The notes under the pieces are model-generated. The model saw only the letters and a list, made by a program, of their open reading frames with translations, was not told where the DNA came from and did not search any database. Below are positions 53,198-61,390 of a stretch of 64,000 nucleotides of DNA, piece after piece. This DNA comes from Orbaceae bacterium BiB (GTDB lineage Bacteria; Pseudomonadota; Gammaproteobacteria; Enterobacterales; Orbaceae), in assembly GCA_036251205.1 (NCBI GenBank), contig CP133958.1, positions 2,159,210 to 2,223,209 of the forward strand. Reading direction: 5' to 3'. Each line of letters opens with the position of its first letter. Positions within the stretch are counted from its first letter, which is position 1. The position numbers and the translations under genes were made by a program.

Positions 53198-53977
53198 TTA
53201 TGCAACATTTCGATATTCATATGGCGTCATATTATTCAGTGATTCATGTGGTCTTTCTCGATTATATTGTTCAATCCAATCAACCGTCATTTGTTTCACC
53301 TCATTTAAATTACGAAAAATATAGCTATCGAGTATATCTTCACGGTAAGTCCGGTTAAATCGTTCTATGTACCCATTTAGGTATGGACAACCCGGTTTAA
53401 TGTAGTCAATTATAATCCCATGAGCTTTTGCCCTGTTGACAAAAACATCCGAGGTAAATTCACTACCGTTATCAGTCCGTATTTTCTCCGGATAACCATA
53501 CCACTGAGCAAGCCTATCTAGATAACGTATTACCCGTAAAGACGGCATGCTCGTTGCAATATCGATCCCGAGTACTTCTCTATTAAAATCATCAATCACA
53601 TTAAATGTACGAAATCGAACTTTATTATGCAAGCTATCACTCATAAAATCGACCGACCAAGACTTACCTAATGCATCAGAAGGTGCTAACGGTTTGGGGC
53701 ATCTATTTGGTAATCTTTTTTTACTTTTGCGGCGCATATTCAATTTTAGTTCCGTATAAACACGGTAAACACGTTTATGGTTCCAGTGATAACCTAGCTT
53801 ACGAAGTCGGTTAAAACACTTAGGAAATCCCCAACGATGATGCCGCTCGGTTAACCGATTTAATTCCTGAATGATTTCATCGTCATCGCTAAGTTTAGGT
53901 TCATAATAGTAAGCCGTGCGGCTAATACTTGAGACATCACAACTTTTAACCACGCTGACCTGATACTTTACCTGCAA
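53198..53977 (-). CDS. IS3-family OrfB transposase
   Basis: The displayed frame is 259 residues from an internal methionine; the true OrfAB starts in orfA and shifts by -1 at A-AAA-AAG near 54020, giving IKKALVPVTERKVWAQELQV across the junction. The catalytic core has DFMSDSL, RTDNGSEF and the glutamate in GYIERFNRTYRED. An HTH_21 segment (HHRWGFPKCFNRLRKLGYHW) precedes it. It appears intact. Confidence 0.93.
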   Translation of the reverse strand: MQVKYQVSVVKSCDVSSISRTAYYYEPKLSDDDEIIQELNRLTERHHRWGFPKCFNRLRKLGYHWNHKRVYRVYTELKLNMRRKSKKRLPNRCPKPLAPSDALGKSWSVDFMSDSLHNKVRFRTFNVIDDFNREVLGIDIATSMPSLRVIRYLDRLAQWYGYPEKIRTDNGSEFTSDVFVNRAKAHGIIIDYIKPGCPYLNGYIERFNRTYREDILDSYIFRNLNEVKQMTVDWIEQYNRERPHESLNNMTPYEYRNVA

Positions 53978-54012
53978 CTCTTGAGCCCAAACTTTTCTTT
54001 CTGTTACAGGTA

Positions 54013-54273
54013 CTAAAGCTTTTTTATAATATCTTCTTGCATCAAGGATTTGAGACTCAACTCAGCATACATCTGTTTAAGTCGGCGATTTTCATCTTCA
54101 AGCACTTTTAAGCGATAGATATCGGACGCTTCCATTCCTCCGTATTTTTCTCGCCATTTATAAAATGTTGAATTCCCTATTCCATATTCACGGCAAATAT
54201 CTTTAACCGGTATGCCTGCTTCGGCTTTTTTCAAAATAGCGACTATTTGGCTCTCTGTCATGCGTTTGCTCAT
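54013..54273 (-). CDS. IS3-family OrfA
   Basis: An 86-residue protein, nearly identical to 33055-33315 (one change, QLK to RLK), with a helix-turn-helix and leucine zipper. Its last codons contain the slippery heptamer A-AAA-AAG used for -1 programmed frameshifting into orfB. Confidence 0.93.
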   Translation of the reverse strand: MSKRMTESQIVAILKKAEAGIPVKDICREYGIGNSTFYKWREKYGGMEASDIYRLKVLEDENRRLKQMYAELSLKSLMQEDIIKKL

Positions 54274-54405
54274 TGTAAAACTCCTTTGGTTTATTTTAAA
54301 AGAAATTCTACGAGTATGCTGTATTATTTTAGGGGATATTTACAGGATTAAATATCAAATTAAAATTCATTCTTAAAAATTAATTTGACAGTACTAATCT
54401 AGTCG

Positions 54406-55251
54406 CTATGGTTGTTCATAAGGGTAGTGTTTACCAACTAAGTCATACTGCTGTTCAATTTTGGCTAGCTCTTCAAGCGACTCAGCTCGTGAAGCTTTAT
54501 CAATACCTTCTGGCCAACTAAATTCAGGGGCAAAGCAGTTACATAATCGACCTAACCAAAAACGACCACGGATTTTGCTTTTGTAATTCATATTCGGCAT
54601 GCCATTCATATAACTCAATAGCCAACGCCACTCGCTGTGATTGATGTAATTGGCATTATCCCATAAGCTAAAATAGTCCATCAGGGTGTCAGTTTGCAGG
54701 TCAACTACCGCCGCACAAACCTCCTGCTGTAAAAAGAAACCTTTACGCGTCACCATGCCTTCAATATTTTGCCAGTCATAGACTTTAATGACCGGCTTAT
54801 AAAGCTTGACAATTTCCCTTAAGGGAAAATAATAATGGCGCTTACTTAACCTAGGCTCATACACATAGACTTTACCTGTTTTACGATTAAAACGCACTGG
54901 GTAGTCGGCTGGCCAAATAACAGCTTTGGCTAGTTGTGATAGAGGTAAAGTTAATGCAAACAAAGAAAATATAATTAATCCTAACGAAAATGCTAGATCA
55001 CTGTATATAGAATAAGGATTAACATCGTGCAATAATGATATTCCAGCATAAATGGCGAAAAGAAACATACCAGATCCACTTAATGCAAGAGCCATCTCTA
55101 AAGTACGGTCTATTTGACCACTGGTTCGTCCAATTTCAATAAGCGTATCATTGCCAAAACGAAGGTTAGTTAATTCGTCGTAGTTTTTAACCGGTTTAAA
55201 TTTTACTAAGTCTTTAGGGTAATGCTTATACCCCAATTTAAATTCTGCCAT
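54406..55251 (-). CDS. Unknown membrane protein, possibly DUF6708-like
   Basis: A 281-residue protein with two hydrophobic segments (about residues 54-73 and 85-106, GMFLFAIYAGISLL and LGLIIFSLFALTLPLSQL) and soluble flanks. After the second helix comes WPADYPVRFNRKTGKVYVY, a segment I associate with DUF6708 proteins found near type VI secretion effectors; that recollection is weak. No secretion or toxin gene is next to it. It is bounded on both sides by IS6 remnants, so its original neighbours are lost. Confidence 0.5.
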   Translation of the reverse strand: MAEFKLGYKHYPKDLVKFKPVKNYDELTNLRFGNDTLIEIGRTSGQIDRTLEMALALSGSGMFLFAIYAGISLLHDVNPYSIYSDLAFSLGLIIFSLFALTLPLSQLAKAVIWPADYPVRFNRKTGKVYVYEPRLSKRHYYFPLREIVKLYKPVIKVYDWQNIEGMVTRKGFFLQQEVCAAVVDLQTDTLMDYFSLWDNANYINHSEWRWLLSYMNGMPNMNYKSKIRGRFWLGRLCNCFAPEFSWPEGIDKASRAESLEELAKIEQQYDLVGKHYPYEQP

Positions 55252-55288
55252 TACTTATTCCTACTCATATTTCAAGATAATCTTCTAA

Positions 55289-55545
55289 GGCACTATCAAG
55301 TTAACTTATCTTTTGTATAATCATACAGATGAATACTAATAAAATCTATCAACGACACCGTTACCATTCTTCGATTATTAGCCACTGCGTGTGGCTATAT
55401 TATCGGTTTACGTTAAGTTATCGTGATATTGAACTCATCATGATGAAAAAAGGGATAGCTGTTACATATGAATCCATTCGTTATTGGTGTATTAAATTCG
55501 GTAAACTTTATGCAAAACGAATTAAAAAAGTTAAGCGCTATGGTG
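55289..55545 (+). mobile_element. IS6-family 5' fragment
   Basis: Left terminus (GGCACTATCAAGTTAACT) and the first about 72 transposase codons (start 55329), cut at the left end of the IS3 element at 55546. The 3' fragment at 56977 may be the other part of the same copy. Confidence 0.85.
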
Positions 55546-55598
55546 TGATGTGCTCCTAGTTTAATGGAGACTTTTTAGTAACAAAAAAGGAGTCTCAA

Positions 55599-55892
55599 AT
55601 GAGTAAAAAATACGATCCCAAATTTAAACAAGAAGCGAGCAATTTAGCCCTAAATAGCGAACAAACTTATCGACAAACAGCCAATGATTTAGGTATAAAT
55701 TACAAAACATTTTGTAATTGGATGTACCAAACGATGAATAAACCAACCCATCAAGCGATAAAATCAAATAAAAAACCAGACTATCACGAACTTGAGCGTC
55801 AAAATAAAGCGATGAAAAAAGAGCTTGAGCTACGTAAAAAGGAGATCGATATCCTAAAAAAGGCCGCTCAGTACTTTGCGAGCCTGAAATAG
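55599..55892 (+). CDS. IS3-family OrfA
   Basis: A 97-residue protein MSKKYDPKFKQEASNLALNS with a helix-turn-helix (RQTANDLGINYKTFCNWMYQ) and a C-terminal coiled coil (LERQNKAMKKELELRKKEID). AAAGGAGTCTC before the ATG is a strong ribosome-binding site. A run CTAAAAAAGG at 55854 near the end could support frameshifting into orfB. Confidence 0.92.
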   Translation: MSKKYDPKFKQEASNLALNSEQTYRQTANDLGINYKTFCNWMYQTMNKPTHQAIKSNKKPDYHELERQNKAMKKELELRKKEIDILKKAAQYFASLK

Positions 55893-55957
55893 CCAGGTAC
55901 GAATTTATTAAAAAGCAAAACACGCTATCTAAGCGTCGTTTATTTCATCTATTTGAC

Positions 55958-56746
55958 GTGTCAAGTAGTGGTTACTATGCCTATTTAAAGCGATTACCGT
56001 CTCAGAGAACAGTGTTTAATCAGCAGCTTGACAAAAAGATTGAAACACTATTTGAAGATCATCGGCATCTCTATGGTTATCGGCGTTTACATGTCGAACT
56101 TTTGGAGGAAGGCTATTGTTTATCACGTGAACGAGTTCGTCGACGAATGCACAAGCTTCACCTTAAAGCAAAACAACGCAAAAAGTATAAACAAACAACG
56201 CACAGTAACCACAACAAACCGGTCGCTGAAAATATTTTAGATAGGCACTTTACCATGGACACACCTAATCAAGCTTGGGTATGCGATATAACTTATATTA
56301 AAGTGAACGGACAGTGGTTATACCTCGCGATTGTACTTGATCTCTACTCTCGTAAAATCATAGGCTGGGCGATGGATACGCATATGGAAAGCTCGCTAGT
56401 TTGTCAAGCCTTAACTATGGCTTTGCTTCATCGGGGCTATCCGAGTAAAGTGATTGTTCATAGTGACCGTGGTGGCCAGTATTGTTCCGATGATTACCAA
56501 GCTATATTAACGGCTTATGGCTTAACGTGTAGTATGAGTCGCAAAGGTAACTGTTGGGATAATGCGGTGGCTGAAAGCTTTTTCCATACCTTAAAAACAG
56601 AATGGATTTACCGACACAAACTAGAAAATATGGCACAAGCTAAATCGATGCTCTTGTGGTACATTGAGGTTTACTATAACCGAGTAAGAAAACATTCATA
56701 TTTAAACTATTTATCACCTGTTCAATTTGAAGAAAAAATGATTTAA
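55958..56746 (+). CDS. IS3-family OrfB transposase
   Basis: The displayed frame of 262 residues starts at MSSSGYYAYLKRLPSQ; upstream codons in the same frame (FIKKQNTLSKRRLFHLFDV, about 55906-55960) belong to the protein and would be reached by a frameshift from OrfA. Core residues: VCDITYIKVNGQWLY, VIVHSDRGGQYCSDDY and DNAVAESFFHTLKTEW. It looks intact. Confidence 0.93.
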   Translation: MSSSGYYAYLKRLPSQRTVFNQQLDKKIETLFEDHRHLYGYRRLHVELLEEGYCLSRERVRRRMHKLHLKAKQRKKYKQTTHSNHNKPVAENILDRHFTMDTPNQAWVCDITYIKVNGQWLYLAIVLDLYSRKIIGWAMDTHMESSLVCQALTMALLHRGYPSKVIVHSDRGGQYCSDDYQAILTAYGLTCSMSRKGNCWDNAVAESFFHTLKTEWIYRHKLENMAQAKSMLLWYIEVYYNRVRKHSYLNYLSPVQFEEKMI

Positions 56747-56786
56747 TAATTTGAAAATAACTCTCCACTAAAATGTGGGCAGATCA

Positions 56787-56976
56787 GTTTTAAATGCGTT
56801 AAATCTAAAATCAAATTACCTCTCCTTAGCATAAGTAGTGCGAGTCCTGGAGCAGGAATCGATGAAAACAAGTAATGAATTGATTAACCGTGATTATTTT
56901 ATTTTTTCTATCAAAGTTGACTCCAATATTGCTCCAATACTTCATTTGCTGTAGAAATATACAATTTAAGCTAAGT
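56787..56976. other. Non-coding stretch between IS elements
   Basis: No gene is visible. A segment at about 56835-56850 (GGAGCAGGAATCGA) recalls the antisense of a tRNA T arm, and GAAATATACAATTTAAGC at 56953 resembles AAAATATACAGTTCAAGC near 38778. These may be further relics of the tRNA-targeting island type, but the match is short. Confidence 0.3.
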
Positions 56977-57147
56977 TTTACGATCATTTTAATTGTGCAA
57001 AGCATTTATGCTCAGCTAAAATTTCGAATTTTAGCTGAACGAAGATTTAAAGAGTGGATTTTATTACCTAGGTTGTGCCTAAATTTCAAAATTAGAAGAT
57101 AGTTATCAAATTTAGCTTCATGTAAAAAAGTTAATTTGACAGTACCA
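56977..57147 (+). mobile_element. IS6-family 3' fragment
   Basis: Last about 40 transposase codons with a frameshift (AAAATTTCGAATTTTAGC lacks bases of AAAACCTTTCG) and the right end TTGACAGTACC at 57147. It lies 25 bases from the stop of the aryl polyene ketosynthase. Confidence 0.8.
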
Positions 57148-57172
57148 TCCCTATATGCAATACGTCCATTTT

Positions 57173-58399
57173 TTAAATACGTTTTATAATAATTGATGTA
57201 TTAATTCCACCAAATGCAAAATTATTGGTTTGAACATATTCAATATCTAAGTTTCTACCGTTACCTATAATATAATCGAGATCTCCGCAGTTAGGATCTG
57301 GAGTAAGAAGGTTAATCGTTGGATGGAACCAACCTGAATGCATCATCTCAATTGATAGCCATGCTTCTAAAGCTCCACATGCTCCCAGCGTGTGCCCCAA
57401 ATAGCTTTTTAATGATGAAATCGGTGTTTTATTACCATATATTTCAGCTGTAGCGTTGCTTTCTGCTATATCACCACGCTCGGTTGCTGTACCATGAGCG
57501 CTAATATAACCAATCGCGCTTGCTGGTAAGTTTGCTTGTTTGAGTGTTTGTTCAATACAGATTTTCATAGTCTCTTTGCGTGGTTGTGTAATGTGGCTTG
57601 CATCACAGTTTGTCACAAAGCCAACGATTTCAGCATAAATTTTAGCACCTCTAGCCTTGGCATGTTCATACTCTTCAAGTATTAATGCACCAGCACCTTC
57701 ACCAATCACTAAACCATCACGATGTTGATCGAATGGGCTAGGGGAGCTTTTGGGATGAGAATTTTTTTGACTAGTTGCAAATAAAGTATCAAATACAGCT
57801 GCTTCTGATGGGCATAATTCCTCTGCACCACCTGCTACCATAACAGTTTGCATGCCATATTTTATCGCTTCATAAGCATAACCAATCGCTTGACTCCCCG
57901 ATGTACAGGCACTAGAGGTCGTGAGTACACGACCTTTTAAACCAAAGAATAATCCCGTATTCACGGCTGTAGTGTGGGGCATCATTTGCACGTAGGTCGT
58001 TGCGGTGATATTGTTGGTATGTTTTTCATTAAGCATGGTTGCAAATGCGGCAACAGGAGACGTGCTACCGGTTGAGGAACCGAATGCAATTCCTGTTTGA
58101 CCCTCTGTTAGTATCGGATCACCAAGTAGTCCAGATTGTGTCAGTGCGATTTCTGTGGCTCGGGTGGACATTAATGAGACTCGCCCCATCGAACGAATTT
58201 TTTTTCTAGTATAGTGATCTGGTAAGCTAAAGTCATCAATAGGGGCGCCAAGTTTAGTATTTAATCCATCATAAATTTCCCACTCAGGCATATATCTTAC
58301 TGCATTGTTTAATTGTTTAAGCTTATCTTCAATAGATTTCCAGTCATTACCAAAGGCAGTTATTCCACCCATACCTGTTATGACTACTCGCCGACTCAT
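57173..58399 (-). CDS. apeR: Aryl polyene beta-ketoacyl-ACP synthase (ApeR-like)
   Basis: A 408-residue FabF-type condensing enzyme. The active-site cysteine is C165 in TTSSACTSGSQ, and the two histidines are in ISAHGTATERGD and SYLGHTLGACGALE, so it is catalytically complete. In aryl polyene (APE) clusters several KS enzymes extend the conjugated chain; by position as the last gene, after KS, DH and KR, it corresponds to ApeR. Its ATG overlaps the apeQ stop by four bases. The gene end is close to IS6 debris, so nothing further of the operon remains downstream. Confidence 0.85.
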   Translation of the reverse strand: MSRRVVITGMGGITAFGNDWKSIEDKLKQLNNAVRYMPEWEIYDGLNTKLGAPIDDFSLPDHYTRKKIRSMGRVSLMSTRATEIALTQSGLLGDPILTEGQTGIAFGSSTGSTSPVAAFATMLNEKHTNNITATTYVQMMPHTTAVNTGLFFGLKGRVLTTSSACTSGSQAIGYAYEAIKYGMQTVMVAGGAEELCPSEAAVFDTLFATSQKNSHPKSSPSPFDQHRDGLVIGEGAGALILEEYEHAKARGAKIYAEIVGFVTNCDASHITQPRKETMKICIEQTLKQANLPASAIGYISAHGTATERGDIAESNATAEIYGNKTPISSLKSYLGHTLGACGALEAWLSIEMMHSGWFHPTINLLTPDPNCGDLDYIIGNGRNLDIEYVQTNNFAFGGINTSIIIKRI

Positions 58400-59127
58400 A
58401 TCATTCCTCCATTAACTGATATAACCTGACGAGTAACATAGCTAGCAATGTCTGACATTAAATAACTGGCTAGCCCGGCAACTTCATCAACTGTGCCCAT
58501 TCTTTTGAGTGGAATCATTTTCATCGCTTCTTGTAGTGCTATTGGTTCCATGTCTAAAATTCCGGTATCAATTAATCCAGGAGCAATACAATTAACGGTA
58601 ATTTTCCGTTTGGCTAGTTCAAGTGCGAGCGCTTTACTGGCGCCAATTAGTCCTGCTTTTGCTGCACTATAATTAACTTGTCCTCGGTTACCCGTAATTC
58701 CTGATATTGATGAGATTACGATAATACGTCCGCCATTGCGAAGTCCAATCATTGGCATTATACAAGGATGTAGTACGTTGTAGAAACTATCTAAATCTGT
58801 ATGAATAACATCATTCCAGTCTTTTTCTGTTAGAGCTGGAAATGCGCCATCACGAATAATACCTGCATTATTAATGACTCCGTAAAAAGCACCATGTTGT
58901 TCAATTTCTGCTTCAAGGATTTGTTGGCATTGTAAGCGATTACTGACATCAAATTGTAATAGTCGTGCCTTGCCCCCGAATGATTCAATTGTCGTGAGCG
59001 TATCTTGAGCACCTTGTTTATCGCTATGATAGTGAATAACGATAGTGAAACCATCTTGAGCAAGTTGACAAGCAATTGCTTTACCAATTCCTTTGCTTGC
59101 TCCGGTTACTAGAACTGTTTTTTCCAT
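58396..59127 (-). CDS. apeQ: Aryl polyene 3-ketoacyl-ACP reductase (ApeQ-like)
   Basis: A 243-residue short-chain dehydrogenase of the FabG type. The NADP-binding VTGASKGIGKAIA is at residues 6-18, NNAGI at about 86, and the catalytic Ser and Tyr-x-x-x-Lys in VISSISGITG and VNYSAAKAGL. It reduces the 3-keto group after each condensation in APE assembly. It is coupled to apeR by a four-base overlap and follows apeP after 17 bases. Confidence 0.9.
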   Translation of the reverse strand: MEKTVLVTGASKGIGKAIACQLAQDGFTIVIHYHSDKQGAQDTLTTIESFGGKARLLQFDVSNRLQCQQILEAEIEQHGAFYGVINNAGIIRDGAFPALTEKDWNDVIHTDLDSFYNVLHPCIMPMIGLRNGGRIIVISSISGITGNRGQVNYSAAKAGLIGASKALALELAKRKITVNCIAPGLIDTGILDMEPIALQEAMKMIPLKRMGTVDEVAGLASYLMSDIASYVTRQVISVNGGMI

Positions 59128-59144
59128 TATTATTATTCTCCTAT

Positions 59145-59606
59145 TTATTTCCGACTAACTAACTGTTCTAATTCAAGATGATCAGGCTCATAAACATTCA
59201 ATTTACCCGTAGCAACCGTTACATCATCGACGCTGATTTGGCAATCAAAATTAGCTAGTTTGGTATCGGTAAGGACTAGTTTCGCGTGAATCATTAATGT
59301 ACTGTCTGTTTCAAATTTCGCGAGTTCCATTTTTATGGCTCGTCCGCCGAGTAACATCCCTAATTGGCATTGGTGATTGTTTTTCAGACCATGATAACCA
59401 TTCCATACCCCAATCGTTTGTGCCATAAGCTCTATTACGTAGACATTGGATAAGGTATGCTGTGGCGTTAAAAAAGGAGCTAAAATACCGTTTTTACTGA
59501 CATTTACACTACAGATACAGTTTTCTTCATCGATAAGATGAACATCTTGAATCATAACCATTGGTGTATCATGAGGTAAGTACTTTATTGCTAAATGGTA
59601 TTGCAT
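59145..59606 (-). CDS. apeP: Aryl polyene 3-hydroxyacyl-ACP dehydratase (ApeP-like)
   Basis: A 153-residue hotdog-fold protein. YLPHDTPMVMIQDVHL near residues 9-24 includes the histidine expected in ApeP/FabZ-like dehydratases, and VYVIELMAQTIGVWNGYH contains the central helix with its acidic residue. It removes water to form the conjugated double bond. Start and apeO stop overlap by one base, indicating strong coupling. Confidence 0.85.
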   Translation of the reverse strand: MQYHLAIKYLPHDTPMVMIQDVHLIDEENCICSVNVSKNGILAPFLTPQHTLSNVYVIELMAQTIGVWNGYHGLKNNHQCQLGMLLGGRAIKMELAKFETDSTLMIHAKLVLTDTKLANFDCQISVDDVTVATGKLNVYEPDHLELEQLVSRK

Positions 59607-60787
59607 TATTTTTTACCAATAATGAGAGAGGTATTATTGCCGCCAAATGCAAATGAGTTTGACATAATCAGCGGTTTTTCTAATACCATATCATGAGTAA
59701 TTATCGAAATTTTATCCAATTTTGAATCAAATGGCGATATGGAAAAATCTTGTTGAGGTAGTTTCATTTTTTGTTCAATGAGTAAATAGCTGAGCGCTAA
59801 TTCAGTTGCGGCAGCCGTTCCTAATGTATGACCCGTTAAATGTTTCGTGGAGCTGCATGGGGTATTTGTGTGTTGAAATAAGCGATATACCGCTTTACTT
59901 TCAGCTAAATCATTTAGTTCTGTAGCCGTGCCGTGCAAATTTATATAACCAATATCACTCGCATTAAGACTCGCGTTGTGTAGTGCCATTCTCATCGCTT
60001 TTTCGGCACCAGTACCATCGGGGTGTGGAGCAGATATGTGGTGAGCATCAGAAGACTCACCCGTTCCTAAAACCGCAATATCGCTGCTCTCTTTTTTTGT
60101 TAGCAAAAAGAGTGCGCTAGCTTCACCAATATTAATTCCATTGCGGTCTTGTGAAAAAGGCATACAAGGCATCTTTGAAATTGAGTCAAGGGCATAAAAG
60201 CCATTAATTGGCATTCTACTTAAGCTATCGGCCCCCCCAACAATTGCAGCATCAACGATACCGGCATCAATTAAACGTTTACCGCTAATTATTGCTCTTG
60301 CACTTGATGTGCATGCAGTAGATATTGTATAAGCGGGGCCTTGTAAGCCGAGTAATGTTGCTAAAAAGCACGAGGGATCGCCTAGCTCTTGTTGATTATA
60401 TGTGTAGTGTTTGGGTAAGGTTTGGGTTTGTAAATAATGCTTAACAGCCAGATCACCTTCATGAATCCCTGAAGTACTGGTTCCCATAATCACAGCTACT
60501 CGTTGTTGACCATATTCGGCAATGATTTGCTCAATTTCTATCTTAATTTGTAAATAGGCATTATAGAGTAATTGGTTATTACGACTCGCAAATTGTTGAA
60601 GCGCATCTGGTATTACTGATAATGGATAATCTGCTTCACCAAACCAACTACTTTCATCATTCAGTATCCAGCCTTTTTTCTTGGTCAGATGATGGGGAGC
60701 ATTGTAATTTTGAGCCAAAGACTGTCTCATATTAGCAATATTGCTTCCTAACGAATTAACTGCTCCCAATGCCGCAATATAAACCAT
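59606..60787 (-). CDS. apeO: Aryl polyene beta-ketoacyl-ACP synthase (ApeO-like)
   Basis: A 393-residue condensing enzyme with C159 in STACTSSARA and histidines in INLHGTATELND and KHLTGHTLGTAAA; the catalytic triad is complete. ApeO is known to pair with the chain-length factor ApeC, which would lie outside this window. It begins 5 bases after the lipoprotein gene ends. A weak or partial N-terminal similarity to FabF is usual for this group (MVYIAALGAVNSLG). Confidence 0.85.
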   Translation of the reverse strand: MVYIAALGAVNSLGSNIANMRQSLAQNYNAPHHLTKKKGWILNDESSWFGEADYPLSVIPDALQQFASRNNQLLYNAYLQIKIEIEQIIAEYGQQRVAVIMGTSTSGIHEGDLAVKHYLQTQTLPKHYTYNQQELGDPSCFLATLLGLQGPAYTISTACTSSARAIISGKRLIDAGIVDAAIVGGADSLSRMPINGFYALDSISKMPCMPFSQDRNGINIGEASALFLLTKKESSDIAVLGTGESSDAHHISAPHPDGTGAEKAMRMALHNASLNASDIGYINLHGTATELNDLAESKAVYRLFQHTNTPCSSTKHLTGHTLGTAAATELALSYLLIEQKMKLPQQDFSISPFDSKLDKISIITHDMVLEKPLIMSNSFAFGGNNTSLIIGKK

Positions 60788-60792
60788 AATGT

Positions 60793-61365
60793 TTACTCCA
60801 TACTCTCTATCGCAATTTGATAATTAAACACCTTATGTTCAATATTACTTGGTTTGCGAATTTGTGATGATAATGGTTTCTGATAGGTAATATCAATGAC
60901 TATTTCATGTTTATCATTCAGCAGCTTTCGATGGTATTTATCATCAACTAATTGCCATTTTGCAGGCAATACTGCTAGCCATGTTTGTATTGGATAAATG
61001 CTTAGCATGATGTCAGATAAAATTTGCGAGGCTGGAGGTAGTTCTTTGATAAAAATATACTGTTCAGTAGTGATCACGTTATCATGATACTCAATTTTAA
61101 ATAGTCGAATGCCTAATGTTGATAGGCCAACGACGTTTAATGTGTCGTTATTCACATCGACTAATACAATTAATGAATTTTGTTGCCCGTTATAATTAAA
61201 CGTTAATAGTTGTTGGTCGTGATAGGTTTGACCTAAAATTGGTGAGGGTAAATTTACTTTAGTTTCTTTTGTTAACCATGTTTCTGTAGCTGACGTAGAG
61301 GGTTTTGCACAAGCTGTTAGTAAAATAACTAAAAAACTGGTCATTAAAAATAAATAAGATTTCAT
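60793..61365 (-). CDS. apeN: DUF3261 lipoprotein of the aryl polyene cluster (ApeN-like)
   Basis: A 190-residue lipoprotein with a signal sequence and lipobox LLTACAKPS (acylated cysteine at residue 19). DUF3261 proteins occur in nearly all aryl polyene clusters next to the MMPL exporter and are thought to help place the polyene lipid in the outer membrane. There are 25 bases to apeM. The mature part is beta-rich and has no motif I can assign to catalysis. Confidence 0.82.
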   Translation of the reverse strand: MKSYLFLMTSFLVILLTACAKPSTSATETWLTKETKVNLPSPILGQTYHDQQLLTFNYNGQQNSLIVLVDVNNDTLNVVGLSTLGIRLFKIEYHDNVITTEQYIFIKELPPASQILSDIMLSIYPIQTWLAVLPAKWQLVDDKYHRKLLNDKHEIVIDITYQKPLSSQIRKPSNIEHKVFNYQIAIESME

Positions 61366-61390
61366 GTTGTTCTACCCGATAATTACATTG

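Larger units (their letters stand above)
53156..54344 (-). mobile_element. IS3-family insertion sequence, complete
   Basis: A 1189-bp element with ends TGTAAATACCCC (53156) and inverted GGGGATATTTACA (to 54344). It encodes OrfA and OrfB on the minus strand. A 3-bp duplication (GGA) flanks it. A fragment of the same element is at 33036-33386. Confidence 0.9.
52403..54395 (+). mobile_element. IS6-family copy split by an IS3 insertion
   Basis: The IS6 left end is at 52403 (GGCACTGTCAAGTTAAC). After the transposase stop the element is interrupted at 53156 by a full IS3 element, and its right end resumes at 54345 and finishes TTGACAGTAC near 54395. GGA is repeated on both sides of the IS3 insertion, a 3-bp target duplication. 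Confidence 0.88.
55546..56786 (+). mobile_element. IS3-family insertion sequence, complete
   Basis: A 1241-bp element with left end TGATGTGCTCCTAGTTTAAT and inverted right end TGATCTGCCCACATTTTAGT. It encodes OrfA and OrfB. Its 5' end also occurs as a fragment at 29592. Confidence 0.88.

Noticed and set aside
56820-56855. Second tRNA attachment relic near GGAGCAGGAATCGA
   Set aside because: The match to a tRNA T arm is short and has no acceptor complement or CCA in the right place; kept only as a note in the intergenic entry.
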